Source: CALJFL01 sp039964455
GTDB taxonomy: Bacteria; Pseudomonadota; Gammaproteobacteria; Pseudomonadales; Halieaceae
Direction of reading: 5' to 3'
Length of the DNA: 64,000 nt
Assembly (NCBI GenBank): GCA_039964455.1
Contig: JBDVXK010000025.1
Coordinates: 62,001 to 126,000 of the forward strand
Shown here: in pieces, positions 33,461 to 41,580 of the stretch
How positions within the stretch are numbered: the first letter of the stretch is position 1
How the letters are laid out: every line of letters starts with the position of its first letter
Notes under the pieces: generated by a model
Databases searched by the model: none
The model's input: the letters and a program-made list of their open reading frames with translations, nothing else
Told to the model about the DNA's origin: nothing
Made by a program: the position numbers and the translations under genes

Positions 33461-34685
33461 TTCGAGAAATCGAATCGGGCCCGCCGCGTCCGATCTGATC
33501 CACTGCATAGGTATAAACCACATCGGTACTGGAATTGAGTGCAGTTTCCGCTGAGTCCTGTACAACGCTTATGACAAAGCCGACTGCCACCACCTGCATG
33601 GAAATCTCCAAAGGGATTCCAAAAAGAGAACAGGCCAAGGGTATTAACAACAGGCTGCCGGAAGGCACGCCACTGGCACCGCAAGCCGCCAACGCTGCAA
33701 TAACGCAAAGAAGCAAGGCTGAGCCATAGGACACATCAAGCCCCATAGTATTGACGGCGGCCAGGGTCAGCACCGTAATCGTGATAGCAGCGCCAGCCAT
33801 ATTCACAGTCGCCCCGATCGGAATAGTCACCGCATAGAGTTCCTCGCTGATATTCAGTTTTTTTGCCAGACTGAGATTGACGGGGATATTGGCCGCTGAA
33901 CTTCGCGTAAAAAATGCTGTGACCCCCGACTCCTGCAGGCAGCGGAACACAATCGGATACGGGTTTCTCCGGATGAAGCAATAGACAAGCAACGGGTTAA
34001 CCACAAGCGCCACAATGAGCATACAGCTCACAAGTAGCAACGCCATACTGGCGTAGCTCCCCAGCGCGCTCAACCCCACGGTGGCGACCGTCAGGCCTAC
34101 CAGACCAAAAATACCCACGGGCGCTAGCCGAATAACATATTGCACAATATTGCTCACGGCCGAAGCGACCGTCTGCAGATGCCCCTTGAACTCCCTTGAG
34201 GCCCCACGAAAGCTGATACCCAGAAGCACCGCCCAGGTCAGGCAGCCCAGAAAATTGCCGGTAAGCAGCGCATTGATCGGGTTATCGATCAGCTTGAAAA
34301 GAACATCCGCGAGCACATCGCCGATCGCCAGTGGCGGACTTCCCGCCGCGACACCTTCCAGCACCAGCAGTTGTGGAAACAGTTGACTCATTATCAGTGC
34401 GACAATTGCTGCACTGACAGTACCAAACAGATACAGCAAAATCGTGATAAAAGTCTTGCGGCCATCACTCCCGCTTTCATGTTTGTTAGCAATCGCCGAC
34501 ATCACCAGTAGCATCACCAATAAGGGGGCCACGGACTTCAACATGCCAACAAACAGCTGCCCAAGAATACCTAACTGGGTCGCAAGACCGGGAGATATCA
34601 TGCCCAGCAGACCGCCCGCGACTACGCCCAGTAAAATTTGGGGCACAATCCCCCAGCGCAATGGATTCAAAGTCAGCTGCTCCAA
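33447..34685 (-). CDS. sstT: Serine/threonine:sodium symporter
   Basis: The 412-residue membrane protein is a DAACS-family carrier. It has eight helices plus two hairpin loops, with FFTRSSAANIPVNLSLAKKL as hairpin 1, IPIGATVNMAGAAITITVL as helix 7, and GASGVPSGSLLLIPLACSL as hairpin 2. The N-terminus LNPLRWGIVPQILLGVVAGG and overall length match SstT closely. It takes up serine and threonine with Na+. It forms a single-gene unit, divergent from metY. Confidence 0.94.
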   Translation of the reverse strand: MEQLTLNPLRWGIVPQILLGVVAGGLLGMISPGLATQLGILGQLFVGMLKSVAPLLVMLLVMSAIANKHESGSDGRKTFITILLYLFGTVSAAIVALIMSQLFPQLLVLEGVAAGSPPLAIGDVLADVLFKLIDNPINALLTGNFLGCLTWAVLLGISFRGASREFKGHLQTVASAVSNIVQYVIRLAPVGIFGLVGLTVATVGLSALGSYASMALLLVSCMLIVALVVNPLLVYCFIRRNPYPIVFRCLQESGVTAFFTRSSAANIPVNLSLAKKLNISEELYAVTIPIGATVNMAGAAITITVLTLAAVNTMGLDVSYGSALLLCVIAALAACGASGVPSGSLLLIPLACSLFGIPLEISMQVVAVGFVISVVQDSAETALNSSTDVVYTYAVDQIGRGGPDSISRISSL

Positions 34686-34789
34686 CGAAGATACTATTCA
34701 GAGCATTGTAACTGACTTGCCAGTAAGCAGCGCTCTGCTAAGCTGCCTAGCGACCGTAAAAATTTATCGATAAACAAAGGAAACACCTG

Positions 34790-36067
34790 ATGAAACCAGA
34801 AACAATTGCCCTGCACGCCGGCTTTGAGGGCGACCCTGCAACAAATGCAGCGACGACGCCCATCTATCAAACAACCTCGTTTACCTTCGACAACACTCAG
34901 CACGGCGCTGATCTTTTCAACCTTGCTGTGCCCGGCAATATATACAGCCGCATCATGAATCCTACAAATGGTGTACTGGAACAACGCCTCACAGAACTTG
35001 AAGGGGGTGTTGGTGCACTGTCGGTATCTTCGGGCATGGCTGCAATACGCTATGCAATTGAGGCGATCACCGAAGTGGGCTGCAATATCGTAAGCACTTC
35101 ACAGCTGTATGGGGGCACTTACAATCTGTTTGCACACTCCTTTCCACGCCAGGGACTTGAAACGCGCTTCGCCCAGGCCGACGATTTTGACAAGGTAAAA
35201 AGCCTGATTGACGAAAACACCCGAGCACTCTTTTGCGAATCTATTGGCAACCCTGCGGGTAACATAGTCGACATTCAGCGATGGGCCGATATCGCACATG
35301 AAGCCGGCGTGCCGCTCATCGTGGATAACACCGTCGCAACACCCTTCCTGTGCAAAGTATTCGATTACGGTGCGGACATCAGTATTCATTCACTCACCAA
35401 GTACATCGGCGGCCACGGCACCACGATAGGCGGCGCAATCATAGACTCAGGCAAATTCGACTGGGCGGCGCACCCCGAGCGCTTCTCGGTAATGATTACC
35501 CCCGATCCTTCCTATCACGGCGTCGTCTACACCGAAGGATTCGGCGAGGCCGCCTTTATCGGTCGCTGCCGGGTAGTTCCGCTGCGCAATACAGGGGCCT
35601 GCCTTTCTCCCCATAGCGCCTTCCAGATAATGCAGGGGCTGGAGACGCTTGGGCTGCGAATGGAAAGACACTGCGAGAACGCGGAAAAAGTCGCCGCACA
35701 CCTTCAGGCCCACCCAAAGGTCAAATGGGTCAACTACGCCAATTTGCCCGACAGCCCCTACAGGGATAACTGTGAGCGCATTTGTGGGGGGCGTGCTTCG
35801 GGTATTCTCAGCTTTGGCATTGAGGGTGGCGCTGCGGCCGGCGGCAAATTTATCGATGCCCTGCAGATGATTCTGCGGCTGGTCAATATCGGCGACGCCA
35901 AGTCCCTCGCCTGCCACCCGGCGAGCACGACCCATAGGCAGCTGAACCCGGAGGAATTGGCTACCGCGGGTGTCAGCGAAGAAATGGTGCGGATTTCAGT
36001 GGGAATTGAGCACATCGACGACATCATCGCTGATATCGACCAGGCACTGACGGCCAGCCAGAACTGA
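34790..36067 (+). CDS. metY: O-acetylhomoserine sulfhydrylase (O-acetylhomoserine aminocarboxypropyltransferase)
   Basis: The 425-residue PLP enzyme of the Cys/Met-metabolism family makes homocysteine from O-acetylhomoserine and sulfide. ETIALHAGFEGDPATNA at the N-terminus is typical of MetY. The PLP lysine is Lys204 in SLTKYIGGHGTTIGG, and SRIMNPTNGVLEQRL gives the usual substrate loop. Length exceeds that of MetB/MetC (about 390), as for MetY. An AAAGGAAA site precedes the ATG. I saw no SAM riboswitch in its 104-nt leader. Confidence 0.95.
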   Translation: MKPETIALHAGFEGDPATNAATTPIYQTTSFTFDNTQHGADLFNLAVPGNIYSRIMNPTNGVLEQRLTELEGGVGALSVSSGMAAIRYAIEAITEVGCNIVSTSQLYGGTYNLFAHSFPRQGLETRFAQADDFDKVKSLIDENTRALFCESIGNPAGNIVDIQRWADIAHEAGVPLIVDNTVATPFLCKVFDYGADISIHSLTKYIGGHGTTIGGAIIDSGKFDWAAHPERFSVMITPDPSYHGVVYTEGFGEAAFIGRCRVVPLRNTGACLSPHSAFQIMQGLETLGLRMERHCENAEKVAAHLQAHPKVKWVNYANLPDSPYRDNCERICGGRASGILSFGIEGGAAAGGKFIDALQMILRLVNIGDAKSLACHPASTTHRQLNPEELATAGVSEEMVRISVGIEHIDDIIADIDQALTASQN

Positions 36068-36080
36068 TAATCGAAGACAT

Positions 36081-36118
36081 AAAAAAAGCCCCCCTGCCGA
36101 AACAGTGGGGCTTTTTTA
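36081..36118. terminator. Bidirectional intrinsic terminator between metY and TonB receptor
   Basis: GCCCC (36088-36092) pairs with GGGGC (36107-36111), and CTG (36094-36096) pairs with CAG (36103-36105), with a CCGAAA loop. Seven A residues precede and six T residues follow, so it works in both directions. It separates metY from the convergent receptor gene. Confidence 0.93.
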
Positions 36119-36153
36119 TTGAGTGACGGCGGATTTCCCGCCGTCACTACGCA

Positions 36154-38505
36154 CTAGAAGTTATAGCGCGCGGTAATGCCGTAAGTTCGCGGCTGATTGG
36201 TGAAGTAAGCCAGTCTGGCTCGACCGCCACGCTCCCGGTTGAAGGAGAGATCGGCGTTTTCATCAGTTACATTGTCTACGTACACCATCAGATCCCAGGC
36301 ATCGTATACAAGACCAGCATTGATGTTCACCAGCGAGTAGTCATCCAGCTCAAGGTCGAGACTGGTAACTTCGTCACCTGTTGCACCGCCAAAAGGAAGA
36401 CCGTGGGCGAAGTCACCAGCGCCTGGTTCCTGATCACCTGGCTGCGTGTAACGCTCGCCAACCATCTGCCACCAGGCAGATACGAATGATTCCTCTGCAC
36501 CCAGCAAGCCACCAAAGGTATAGGTAGCGCCCAGGGAAAACTGCCATTCGGGAACCGAAGCGATACGATTACCATCCTGAAGACCAGGCAACGGTACACC
36601 GTTAGCGTCCAGAACATCAGAGTCAAACTCTGCTTCTACATAGCTGCCGGCAAATGTTACACGCAAGGCATCCGTCAGATAGGCGTCCATCTCGATTTCA
36701 CCGCCCAGTGTGTGCGCATCTGGAACATTGACCGCTACACGCGAGGAACAACCACCAGCGTCCAGGTTAACCTGCAGGTCTTCTATGTCAGTATAGAAAA
36801 TCGCTGCATTAACAGAGATGCTGTCGAACTTCGATTTGAAGCCAAGCTCGTAGTTCCACAGAGTTTCATCATCAAACTGCTGGAAAGGTCCGTAAGTGAT
36901 CTCGTCCTGAGGTGAGCACAGACCGGGGTTAAGCGGATCGTTAACACCACCGAGACGGAAACCTTCGGACGCTTGCGCGTTCAGGGTAACTTCGTCGCTA
37001 AGGTCGTAGCTCGCCATAATACGAGGCGTAAAACCATCAGAGCTGGTTTCGTCCTTGGCATTAGTATCGCCATTGGCGAAGAGACCGCCTGAGGTAATAG
37101 AGCGGTTGTCTTCAAAGTCATACCAGCGTCCGCCCACTGTCACGTCCAAACGGTCGGTGAAAGCATAGTTGATTTCACCGAATACAGCGGTCTGCTCAAC
37201 GGTATAGGCCAGATCTGAGTTAAACGGGGAATCGACGCCAAAACCATTAGAAACCGCATCAGAAGTACCCTCTCCCAACACAGCGTCCGTTACAGCGTCA
37301 TAGCCCGGCGTAGGCAGGCGCTGAGCATAGTCGCGATCTGTGTCGGAGTAGAAGCCACCAACCACCCACTGCAGTGGACCATCGCCATTTGAGGTGAATC
37401 GCAACTCGTGCGTCCACTGCTCCAGATCGGTGGTATCACGCAGGTTAGAAGGAAACAATACCGCGCTGTCAGGGTAGCCAAGATCAACCGATACACTACC
37501 TGTAAGTGCACTTGCGTCACGGCTCACCAGAATCTCACGCTCGGTGTAGCTACCTACATAGGTGATATCCACACTATCCAGGCCCCAGTTCACAACCAGG
37601 TCCGCTATCGTGGTCTCATCATCGAACGCCTCGTCGAGCTGCAGGTATTGCTCTCGTTCATCCAGTTCAATCGCCGGACGGGTGGTTGTGTAGGGGTTCG
37701 CATACAGGTTGTACACTTCCTGACGAGCAAAACCATCGGTTTCGAGATTTTGATAAACAATCCTAGGAGTAATCGTCAGTGTGTCGGTAGCATCCCAACG
37801 AAGAGCTGCACGTCCGCCGTAACGCTCGCCGTCATTCACGTCCTCTGACTTACGCCCGTTCTCGCCCAGCGCATCAATGTAACCAGGGTACTGCGTGCCA
37901 TAGCCAACCAATCGTAGTGCCAGGCTGTCTGTCATAGGAATATTGACCGCGCCTTTAAGGTGGCCACCGGAGCTGCCGTCGTCAACAGTATTGGCATCTG
38001 CCTCAATTTTCCCAGAGAACTCATCAGTCTGCGGCTGGTTGGTAATGAAACGTACCGTGCCGCCGATCGAGCCAGATCCAAACAGAGTGCCCTGTGGGCC
38101 ACGCAGCGTTTCTACACGGTTCAGATCATAAAGATCGATATCCGGTGTAAACAGCGACAGGGAGATAACGGATTCGTCGAGATAGACCCCTACCTGCTCC
38201 TTAACACCTGGCTGGTCACGCACGATTTGACCGGCAGAGACACCACGAATGGCGACCTGACTTTGGCCAGGACCAAGATTCTGGATAGTCAGACCGGCGA
38301 CATTGCGGGACAGATCTTCCAGAGAAGATGCATTCTGTCGTTGAATTTCCTGCTCTGACTGGGCATTAACCGAGAAAGGCAGGTCTTGCACAGACGCCTC
38401 CCGCTTGGTCGCAGTTACCAGTACTTCTTCGAGCTGGGCATAAGATACATTGGGGACAAGCGCCACCACTGACGCTGCCAGTATTGATTTCTTGAAATTA
38501 CGCAT
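36154..38505 (-). CDS. TonB-dependent receptor
   Basis: The 783-residue outer-membrane receptor has a signal peptide (MRNFKKSILAASVVAL to YAQ), then LEEVLVTATKREASVQDLP as TonB box and plug start. The plug shows IRGVSAGQIVRDQPGVKEQ and RVETLRGPQGTLFGSG. The barrel ends in TYGITARYNF. GGGA lies before the ATG. Its ligand is unknown. It lies 181 nt after a class II aldolase gene on the same strand, and a 14-bp palindrome sits in the gap. Confidence 0.93.
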   Translation of the reverse strand: MRNFKKSILAASVVALVPNVSYAQLEEVLVTATKREASVQDLPFSVNAQSEQEIQRQNASSLEDLSRNVAGLTIQNLGPGQSQVAIRGVSAGQIVRDQPGVKEQVGVYLDESVISLSLFTPDIDLYDLNRVETLRGPQGTLFGSGSIGGTVRFITNQPQTDEFSGKIEADANTVDDGSSGGHLKGAVNIPMTDSLALRLVGYGTQYPGYIDALGENGRKSEDVNDGERYGGRAALRWDATDTLTITPRIVYQNLETDGFARQEVYNLYANPYTTTRPAIELDEREQYLQLDEAFDDETTIADLVVNWGLDSVDITYVGSYTEREILVSRDASALTGSVSVDLGYPDSAVLFPSNLRDTTDLEQWTHELRFTSNGDGPLQWVVGGFYSDTDRDYAQRLPTPGYDAVTDAVLGEGTSDAVSNGFGVDSPFNSDLAYTVEQTAVFGEINYAFTDRLDVTVGGRWYDFEDNRSITSGGLFANGDTNAKDETSSDGFTPRIMASYDLSDEVTLNAQASEGFRLGGVNDPLNPGLCSPQDEITYGPFQQFDDETLWNYELGFKSKFDSISVNAAIFYTDIEDLQVNLDAGGCSSRVAVNVPDAHTLGGEIEMDAYLTDALRVTFAGSYVEAEFDSDVLDANGVPLPGLQDGNRIASVPEWQFSLGATYTFGGLLGAEESFVSAWWQMVGERYTQPGDQEPGAGDFAHGLPFGGATGDEVTSLDLELDDYSLVNINAGLVYDAWDLMVYVDNVTDENADLSFNRERGGRARLAYFTNQPRTYGITARYNF

Positions 38506-38534
38506 GGGTGTTCCCTATATTCGCGTTGCGGTAT

Positions 38535-38548
38535 GTTGGAATTCCAAC
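38535..38548. promoter_or_regulatory. 14-bp perfect palindrome, candidate operator of the TonB receptor gene
   Basis: GTTGGAATTCCAAC is a perfect palindrome 30 nt before the receptor start codon. Its place in the promoter or 5' leader suggests a dimeric repressor or activator site. No known regulator consensus was matched by eye. Confidence 0.45.
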
Positions 38549-38686
38549 GGTTGCAGTTGTTGTTTTTATGGCGCGAAACTCTACCTCGCCAGCTACATAG
38601 GGGATAGCTGGAGGTGTGTAACTAATTCATAAAAATATCGCTGGCACCAGAGCGGCGCCAGCACTCGATCAATCTGGCTCTGATGA

Positions 38687-39481
38687 CTATTCGAGCAGTT
38701 CAGGCTGCTCTGCAACAATGACGTCGTATAGCGGCTGAAAACTGAACCAGCCCGCAAGTTGACTACCTACCGTGCCACGCGTCTGCTCTGCGTATTCTGG
38801 TTCGATCAACACGGGTTTGCCGACCGCCTCGGCCATCAGTTGGGCCTGGCAACTGCGCTCCATCGTCACAAACCACCACGCCGCTTCATCAACGCTGCGT
38901 CCAACGGTCAGCAGGCCGTGATTCTGTAATATCGCGGCCTTCTTGTCGCCAAGAGCAGCCGATATTCTCTCGCCCTCACTGTTATCCAGTACCACGCCAG
39001 TAAAGTCGTCAAAGAGTACGTGGTCATCGTAAAACGCGCAGGAATCCTGCGTGATCGGGTCCAGCAGTCGTCCCAGCGTTGACCAGGTCTTGCCATAGAC
39101 TGAATGGGAGTGCGCCGCAGCGGTAATTTCAGGGTGCGCCATGTGAATCTGTGAGTGAATAGTAAAGGCCGCGCCGTTCAGCAGGCCGCTGCCTTCAATA
39201 ACCTCGCCCGTATGGCTCACAAGCAACAGGTCTGACACCCGCATTTGCTTGAAAGACCTGCCCATGGGGTTTACCCAGAAATGGTCCAGATGCTCAGGAT
39301 CCCGAACGGTGATGTGACCTGCCACACCTTCATCAAAACCGAACTTGCCGAAAATGCGCAAGGCAGCCGCCAGGCGCTCTTTGCGAAGCTTGCGCTCAGC
39401 GGCGATATCGACACTCTCTTCCGGCATCATCGATTCCGCCACGTCGGCATTCATTATGATACTGTTAACTGCTTCTGACAT
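38687..39481 (-). CDS. Class II aldolase/adducin-fold protein
   Basis: The 264-residue protein is in the class II aldolase/adducin family. GVAGHITVRDPEHLDHFWVN is the phosphate/substrate loop, AAAHSHSVYGKTWS gives two zinc-ligand histidines, and ILQNHGLLTVG gives the third. The C-terminal RGTVGSQLAGWFSFQPLYD is typical of the bacterial subgroup related to ribulose-5-phosphate 4-epimerase-like proteins, whose substrates are mostly unknown. GGGAG precedes the ATG. It diverges from the Crp-like gene with only 21 nt between start codons. Confidence 0.85.
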   Translation of the reverse strand: MSEAVNSIIMNADVAESMMPEESVDIAAERKLRKERLAAALRIFGKFGFDEGVAGHITVRDPEHLDHFWVNPMGRSFKQMRVSDLLLVSHTGEVIEGSGLLNGAAFTIHSQIHMAHPEITAAAHSHSVYGKTWSTLGRLLDPITQDSCAFYDDHVLFDDFTGVVLDNSEGERISAALGDKKAAILQNHGLLTVGRSVDEAAWWFVTMERSCQAQLMAEAVGKPVLIEPEYAEQTRGTVGSQLAGWFSFQPLYDVIVAEQPELLE

Positions 39482-39502
39482 AGTATTACTCCCGTAAACC
39501 CT

Positions 39503-40099
39503 GTGACTGACTCATTCTCTGCTCAACATATTCTAGACTACTGGCACGACAAGGGCGTTATTGCCGACCCCGCGCTGCTCTACCCATTTGTGGCTGACGC
39601 TACGCCACAATCCTTCGCCAGCGATGAAACCGTGGTGGCCGCTGGTAACCACAGCAACCACCTGTTTTTCGTACACAGCGGTCTACTGCGTCTGTACTAC
39701 CTGAGCCCCGAAGGAAAAGAGCGCAACAAGGCTTTCTATGGTCCGGGCCATTTTGTTGGCGCGGTCAGCGCCGCCATCACTCAATCGACTGCGCCCTTTA
39801 GCATTGCCGCACTGGAACCCACACAGGTAGTAACACTGGATTTCCACCGGCTTTACGAAAGTGCCCCCGAACATCCTGCGCTGAGCAAGAACGTGATAGC
39901 ACTGCTTTCAGAGGCCTTCATCCGCAACGAACAGCGCGAAGCAATTCTTCTCACCGGCAATGCCGAGCAACGTTACAAATGGCTGCAAGACAACGAGCCG
40001 GAGCTTCTACGCCGCGTGCCCCAATTCCATATCGCATCTTACCTGGGCGTTGACGCCGTTTCGCTGTCGCGACTCAAAGGCAAGCTCAAGCGAAACTAA
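39503..40099 (+). CDS. Crp/Fnr-family transcriptional regulator (short form)
   Basis: The 198-residue protein has a cyclic-nucleotide-binding-type beta-roll (HLFFVHSGLLRLYYLSPEGKE) and a long dimer helix. It ends with a short helix-turn-helix, FHIASYLGVDAVSLSRLKGK, so the wing is minimal; this is usual for the small Crp/Fnr group. The Fnr cysteines and the full cAMP-contact set are not seen, so the ligand is unknown. It starts with GTG and is divergent from the class II aldolase gene, which it may control. Confidence 0.85.
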   Translation: MTDSFSAQHILDYWHDKGVIADPALLYPFVADATPQSFASDETVVAAGNHSNHLFFVHSGLLRLYYLSPEGKERNKAFYGPGHFVGAVSAAITQSTAPFSIAALEPTQVVTLDFHRLYESAPEHPALSKNVIALLSEAFIRNEQREAILLTGNAEQRYKWLQDNEPELLRRVPQFHIASYLGVDAVSLSRLKGKLKRN

Positions 40100-40145
40100 G
40101 TCTGAACGCTACCGGGAAAACACGCATTAACAAATGTTAAGCCGA

Positions 40146-40667
40146 CTACATGGCTTCCCGTATTAGGGCTGGGATACTCCGCCCTTCCTCTGGCAAGTCC
40201 ATGTGCGAGGTTACTTCAAGAAGCGCTGGCCCCAGTTGTGGTTTAACCTCTTCCGGGCGCAGCGGGTCACCACACTCGCTACAGGTCAATACCGGTCGGG
40301 CCTTGTGACCACACTTTTCATGCACGTATTCCAGCGGAACCCCGTCCTCTCCAGCCATCCAGTCATCACCCCACCGGGCCAGGCTCATCAATACGGGGTA
40401 AAGCGCAAGCCCCTTACGCGTCAGCCTGTATTCATGGCGCAGGGGTCTCTCGTGGTAGGGCACTTTAACCAGCACGCCCTGCTCCACCAGCTTGGTCAAT
40501 CTTTCCGATAACCTATGCCGGGTAATACCGAGGTTACTTTGAAACTGATCGAAACGGCGGGTACCCAGAAAGGCATCGCGCAGGATCAACAGCGTCCAGC
40601 GCTCTCCCACCACCGACAATGCCCGTGCCACTGAGCACACCTGTTGGTCAATATCAGTCCAGCGCAA
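40146..40667 (-). CDS. HxlR-family winged-helix transcriptional regulator
   Basis: The 173-residue protein has the HxlR pattern: CSVARALSVVGERWTLLILRD, then FDQFQSNLGITRHRLSERL as the recognition region and YRLTRKGLALYPVLMSL at the end of the wing. A C-terminal extension contains CGHKARPVLTCSECGDPL, a Cys-rich segment (His/Cys and CxxC) that could bind zinc. The start is TTG, supported by a GGGGGAG site 5 nt upstream. The targets are unknown. It is divergent from the cpxRA-like genes. Confidence 0.87.
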   Translation of the reverse strand: MRWTDIDQQVCSVARALSVVGERWTLLILRDAFLGTRRFDQFQSNLGITRHRLSERLTKLVEQGVLVKVPYHERPLRHEYRLTRKGLALYPVLMSLARWGDDWMAGEDGVPLEYVHEKCGHKARPVLTCSECGDPLRPEEVKPQLGPALLEVTSHMDLPEEGRSIPALIREAM

Positions 40668-40779
40668 AACGGCTCCCCCTAAACATTACGAAGCGGGCCA
40701 AGATGACCCTTCTCGATAAAGTTACCATATTCATTCCCAAATAGAACCCTCCTTTAGCGCGCACGGGACGGGCCTGGTC

Positions 40780-40816
40780 GTTAAGAAATGTTAAGAACTG
40801 CTTTAAGGCGTAAAGC
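40780..40816 (+). promoter_or_regulatory. Candidate CpxR-type operator: direct repeat and inverted repeat
   Basis: GTTAAGAA occurs at 40780-40787 and again at 40790-40797, a ten-base pitch that suits OmpR-type regulators binding as a tandem dimer. GCTTTA (40800-40805) and TAAAGC (40811-40816) form an inverted repeat next to it. The CpxR consensus is a tandem GTAAA, so this is a related but not identical pattern. It lies about 65-100 nt upstream of the response regulator start and suggests autoregulation. Confidence 0.4.
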
Positions 40817-40878
40817 ACAGATGACAGACGCGACAGCTTTCTCCAAACTACAGACTTTCCTGATTGAATAGCCGGCCA

Positions 40879-41580
40879 ATGAAACACAGTATTCTCATCA
40901 TCGACGACGACACAGAGCTGTGCGAACTGCTCGGGGACTTTCTGTCCATGGAAGGCTTCGATACAAAAGCAATACACAACGGTAGCGAGGCCGTAATCGC
41001 CTGCCGGCAGCAACTCCCCGATGCAATTGTTCTCGATATCATGCTACCCGGAATGTCGGGGCTTGAGGTACTGCGTACGCTACGGGAGTTTTGTAGCACG
41101 CCCGTCCTTATGCTTACCGCCCGGGGCGAAGACACCGACCGCATCGTGGGTCTGGAAATGGGTGCCGATGACTACTTGCCCAAGCCCTGTAATCCCAGGG
41201 AACTGGCAGCTCGACTACGGGCAGTGTTACGACGCGCCAATGCCACAGAAAAATTGGATACTGCCATCACTGCGGGGGTCACCGTTGCCGATAGTGCGAC
41301 CCGAAACGCCAGTCACGCGGGGCATGATCTGACGTTGACCAGCGCAGAATTCAATCTGCTTTACTGCCTGCTACAGAACGCAGGCAGCGTTGTAGATAAA
41401 GACACCCTGAGCAAGGAGGCTCTTGGTCGTTCTTTAACAGCCTATGATCGCAGCGTGGATGTACATGTCAGCAATATCCGTAAGAAATTTACAGCGGTGA
41501 ATGGAGACACGCCAATTGTGAGCGTACGCGGCGCTGGCTACCAATTCGTTGCAGAGCAGGCAGGAAGCCGGGATGCGTAG
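40879..41580 (+). CDS. cpxR: OmpR-family response regulator, CpxR-like
   Basis: The 233-residue protein has a receiver domain with acidic pocket IIDDD (8-11), phosphorylation site Asp53 (IVLDIMLPGMSG), the Thr in LMLTARGED and Lys in DDYLPKPCNPRE. A winged-helix DNA-binding domain follows (LTSAEFNLLYCLL to VDVHVSNIRKKF). CNPREL after the phospho-relay Lys is characteristic of CpxR. ATG at 40879 is preferred to a TTG at 40864. It overlaps the sensor kinase gene by 8 nt. Confidence 0.88.
   Translation: MKHSILIIDDDTELCELLGDFLSMEGFDTKAIHNGSEAVIACRQQLPDAIVLDIMLPGMSGLEVLRTLREFCSTPVLMLTARGEDTDRIVGLEMGADDYLPKPCNPRELAARLRAVLRRANATEKLDTAITAGVTVADSATRNASHAGHDLTLTSAEFNLLYCLLQNAGSVVDKDTLSKEALGRSLTAYDRSVDVHVSNIRKKFTAVNGDTPIVSVRGAGYQFVAEQAGSRDA

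Noticed and set aside
34686..34789. SAM riboswitch or MetJ box upstream of metY
   Set aside because: No conserved SAM riboswitch core and no AGACGTCT-type tandem sites were seen in the leader.
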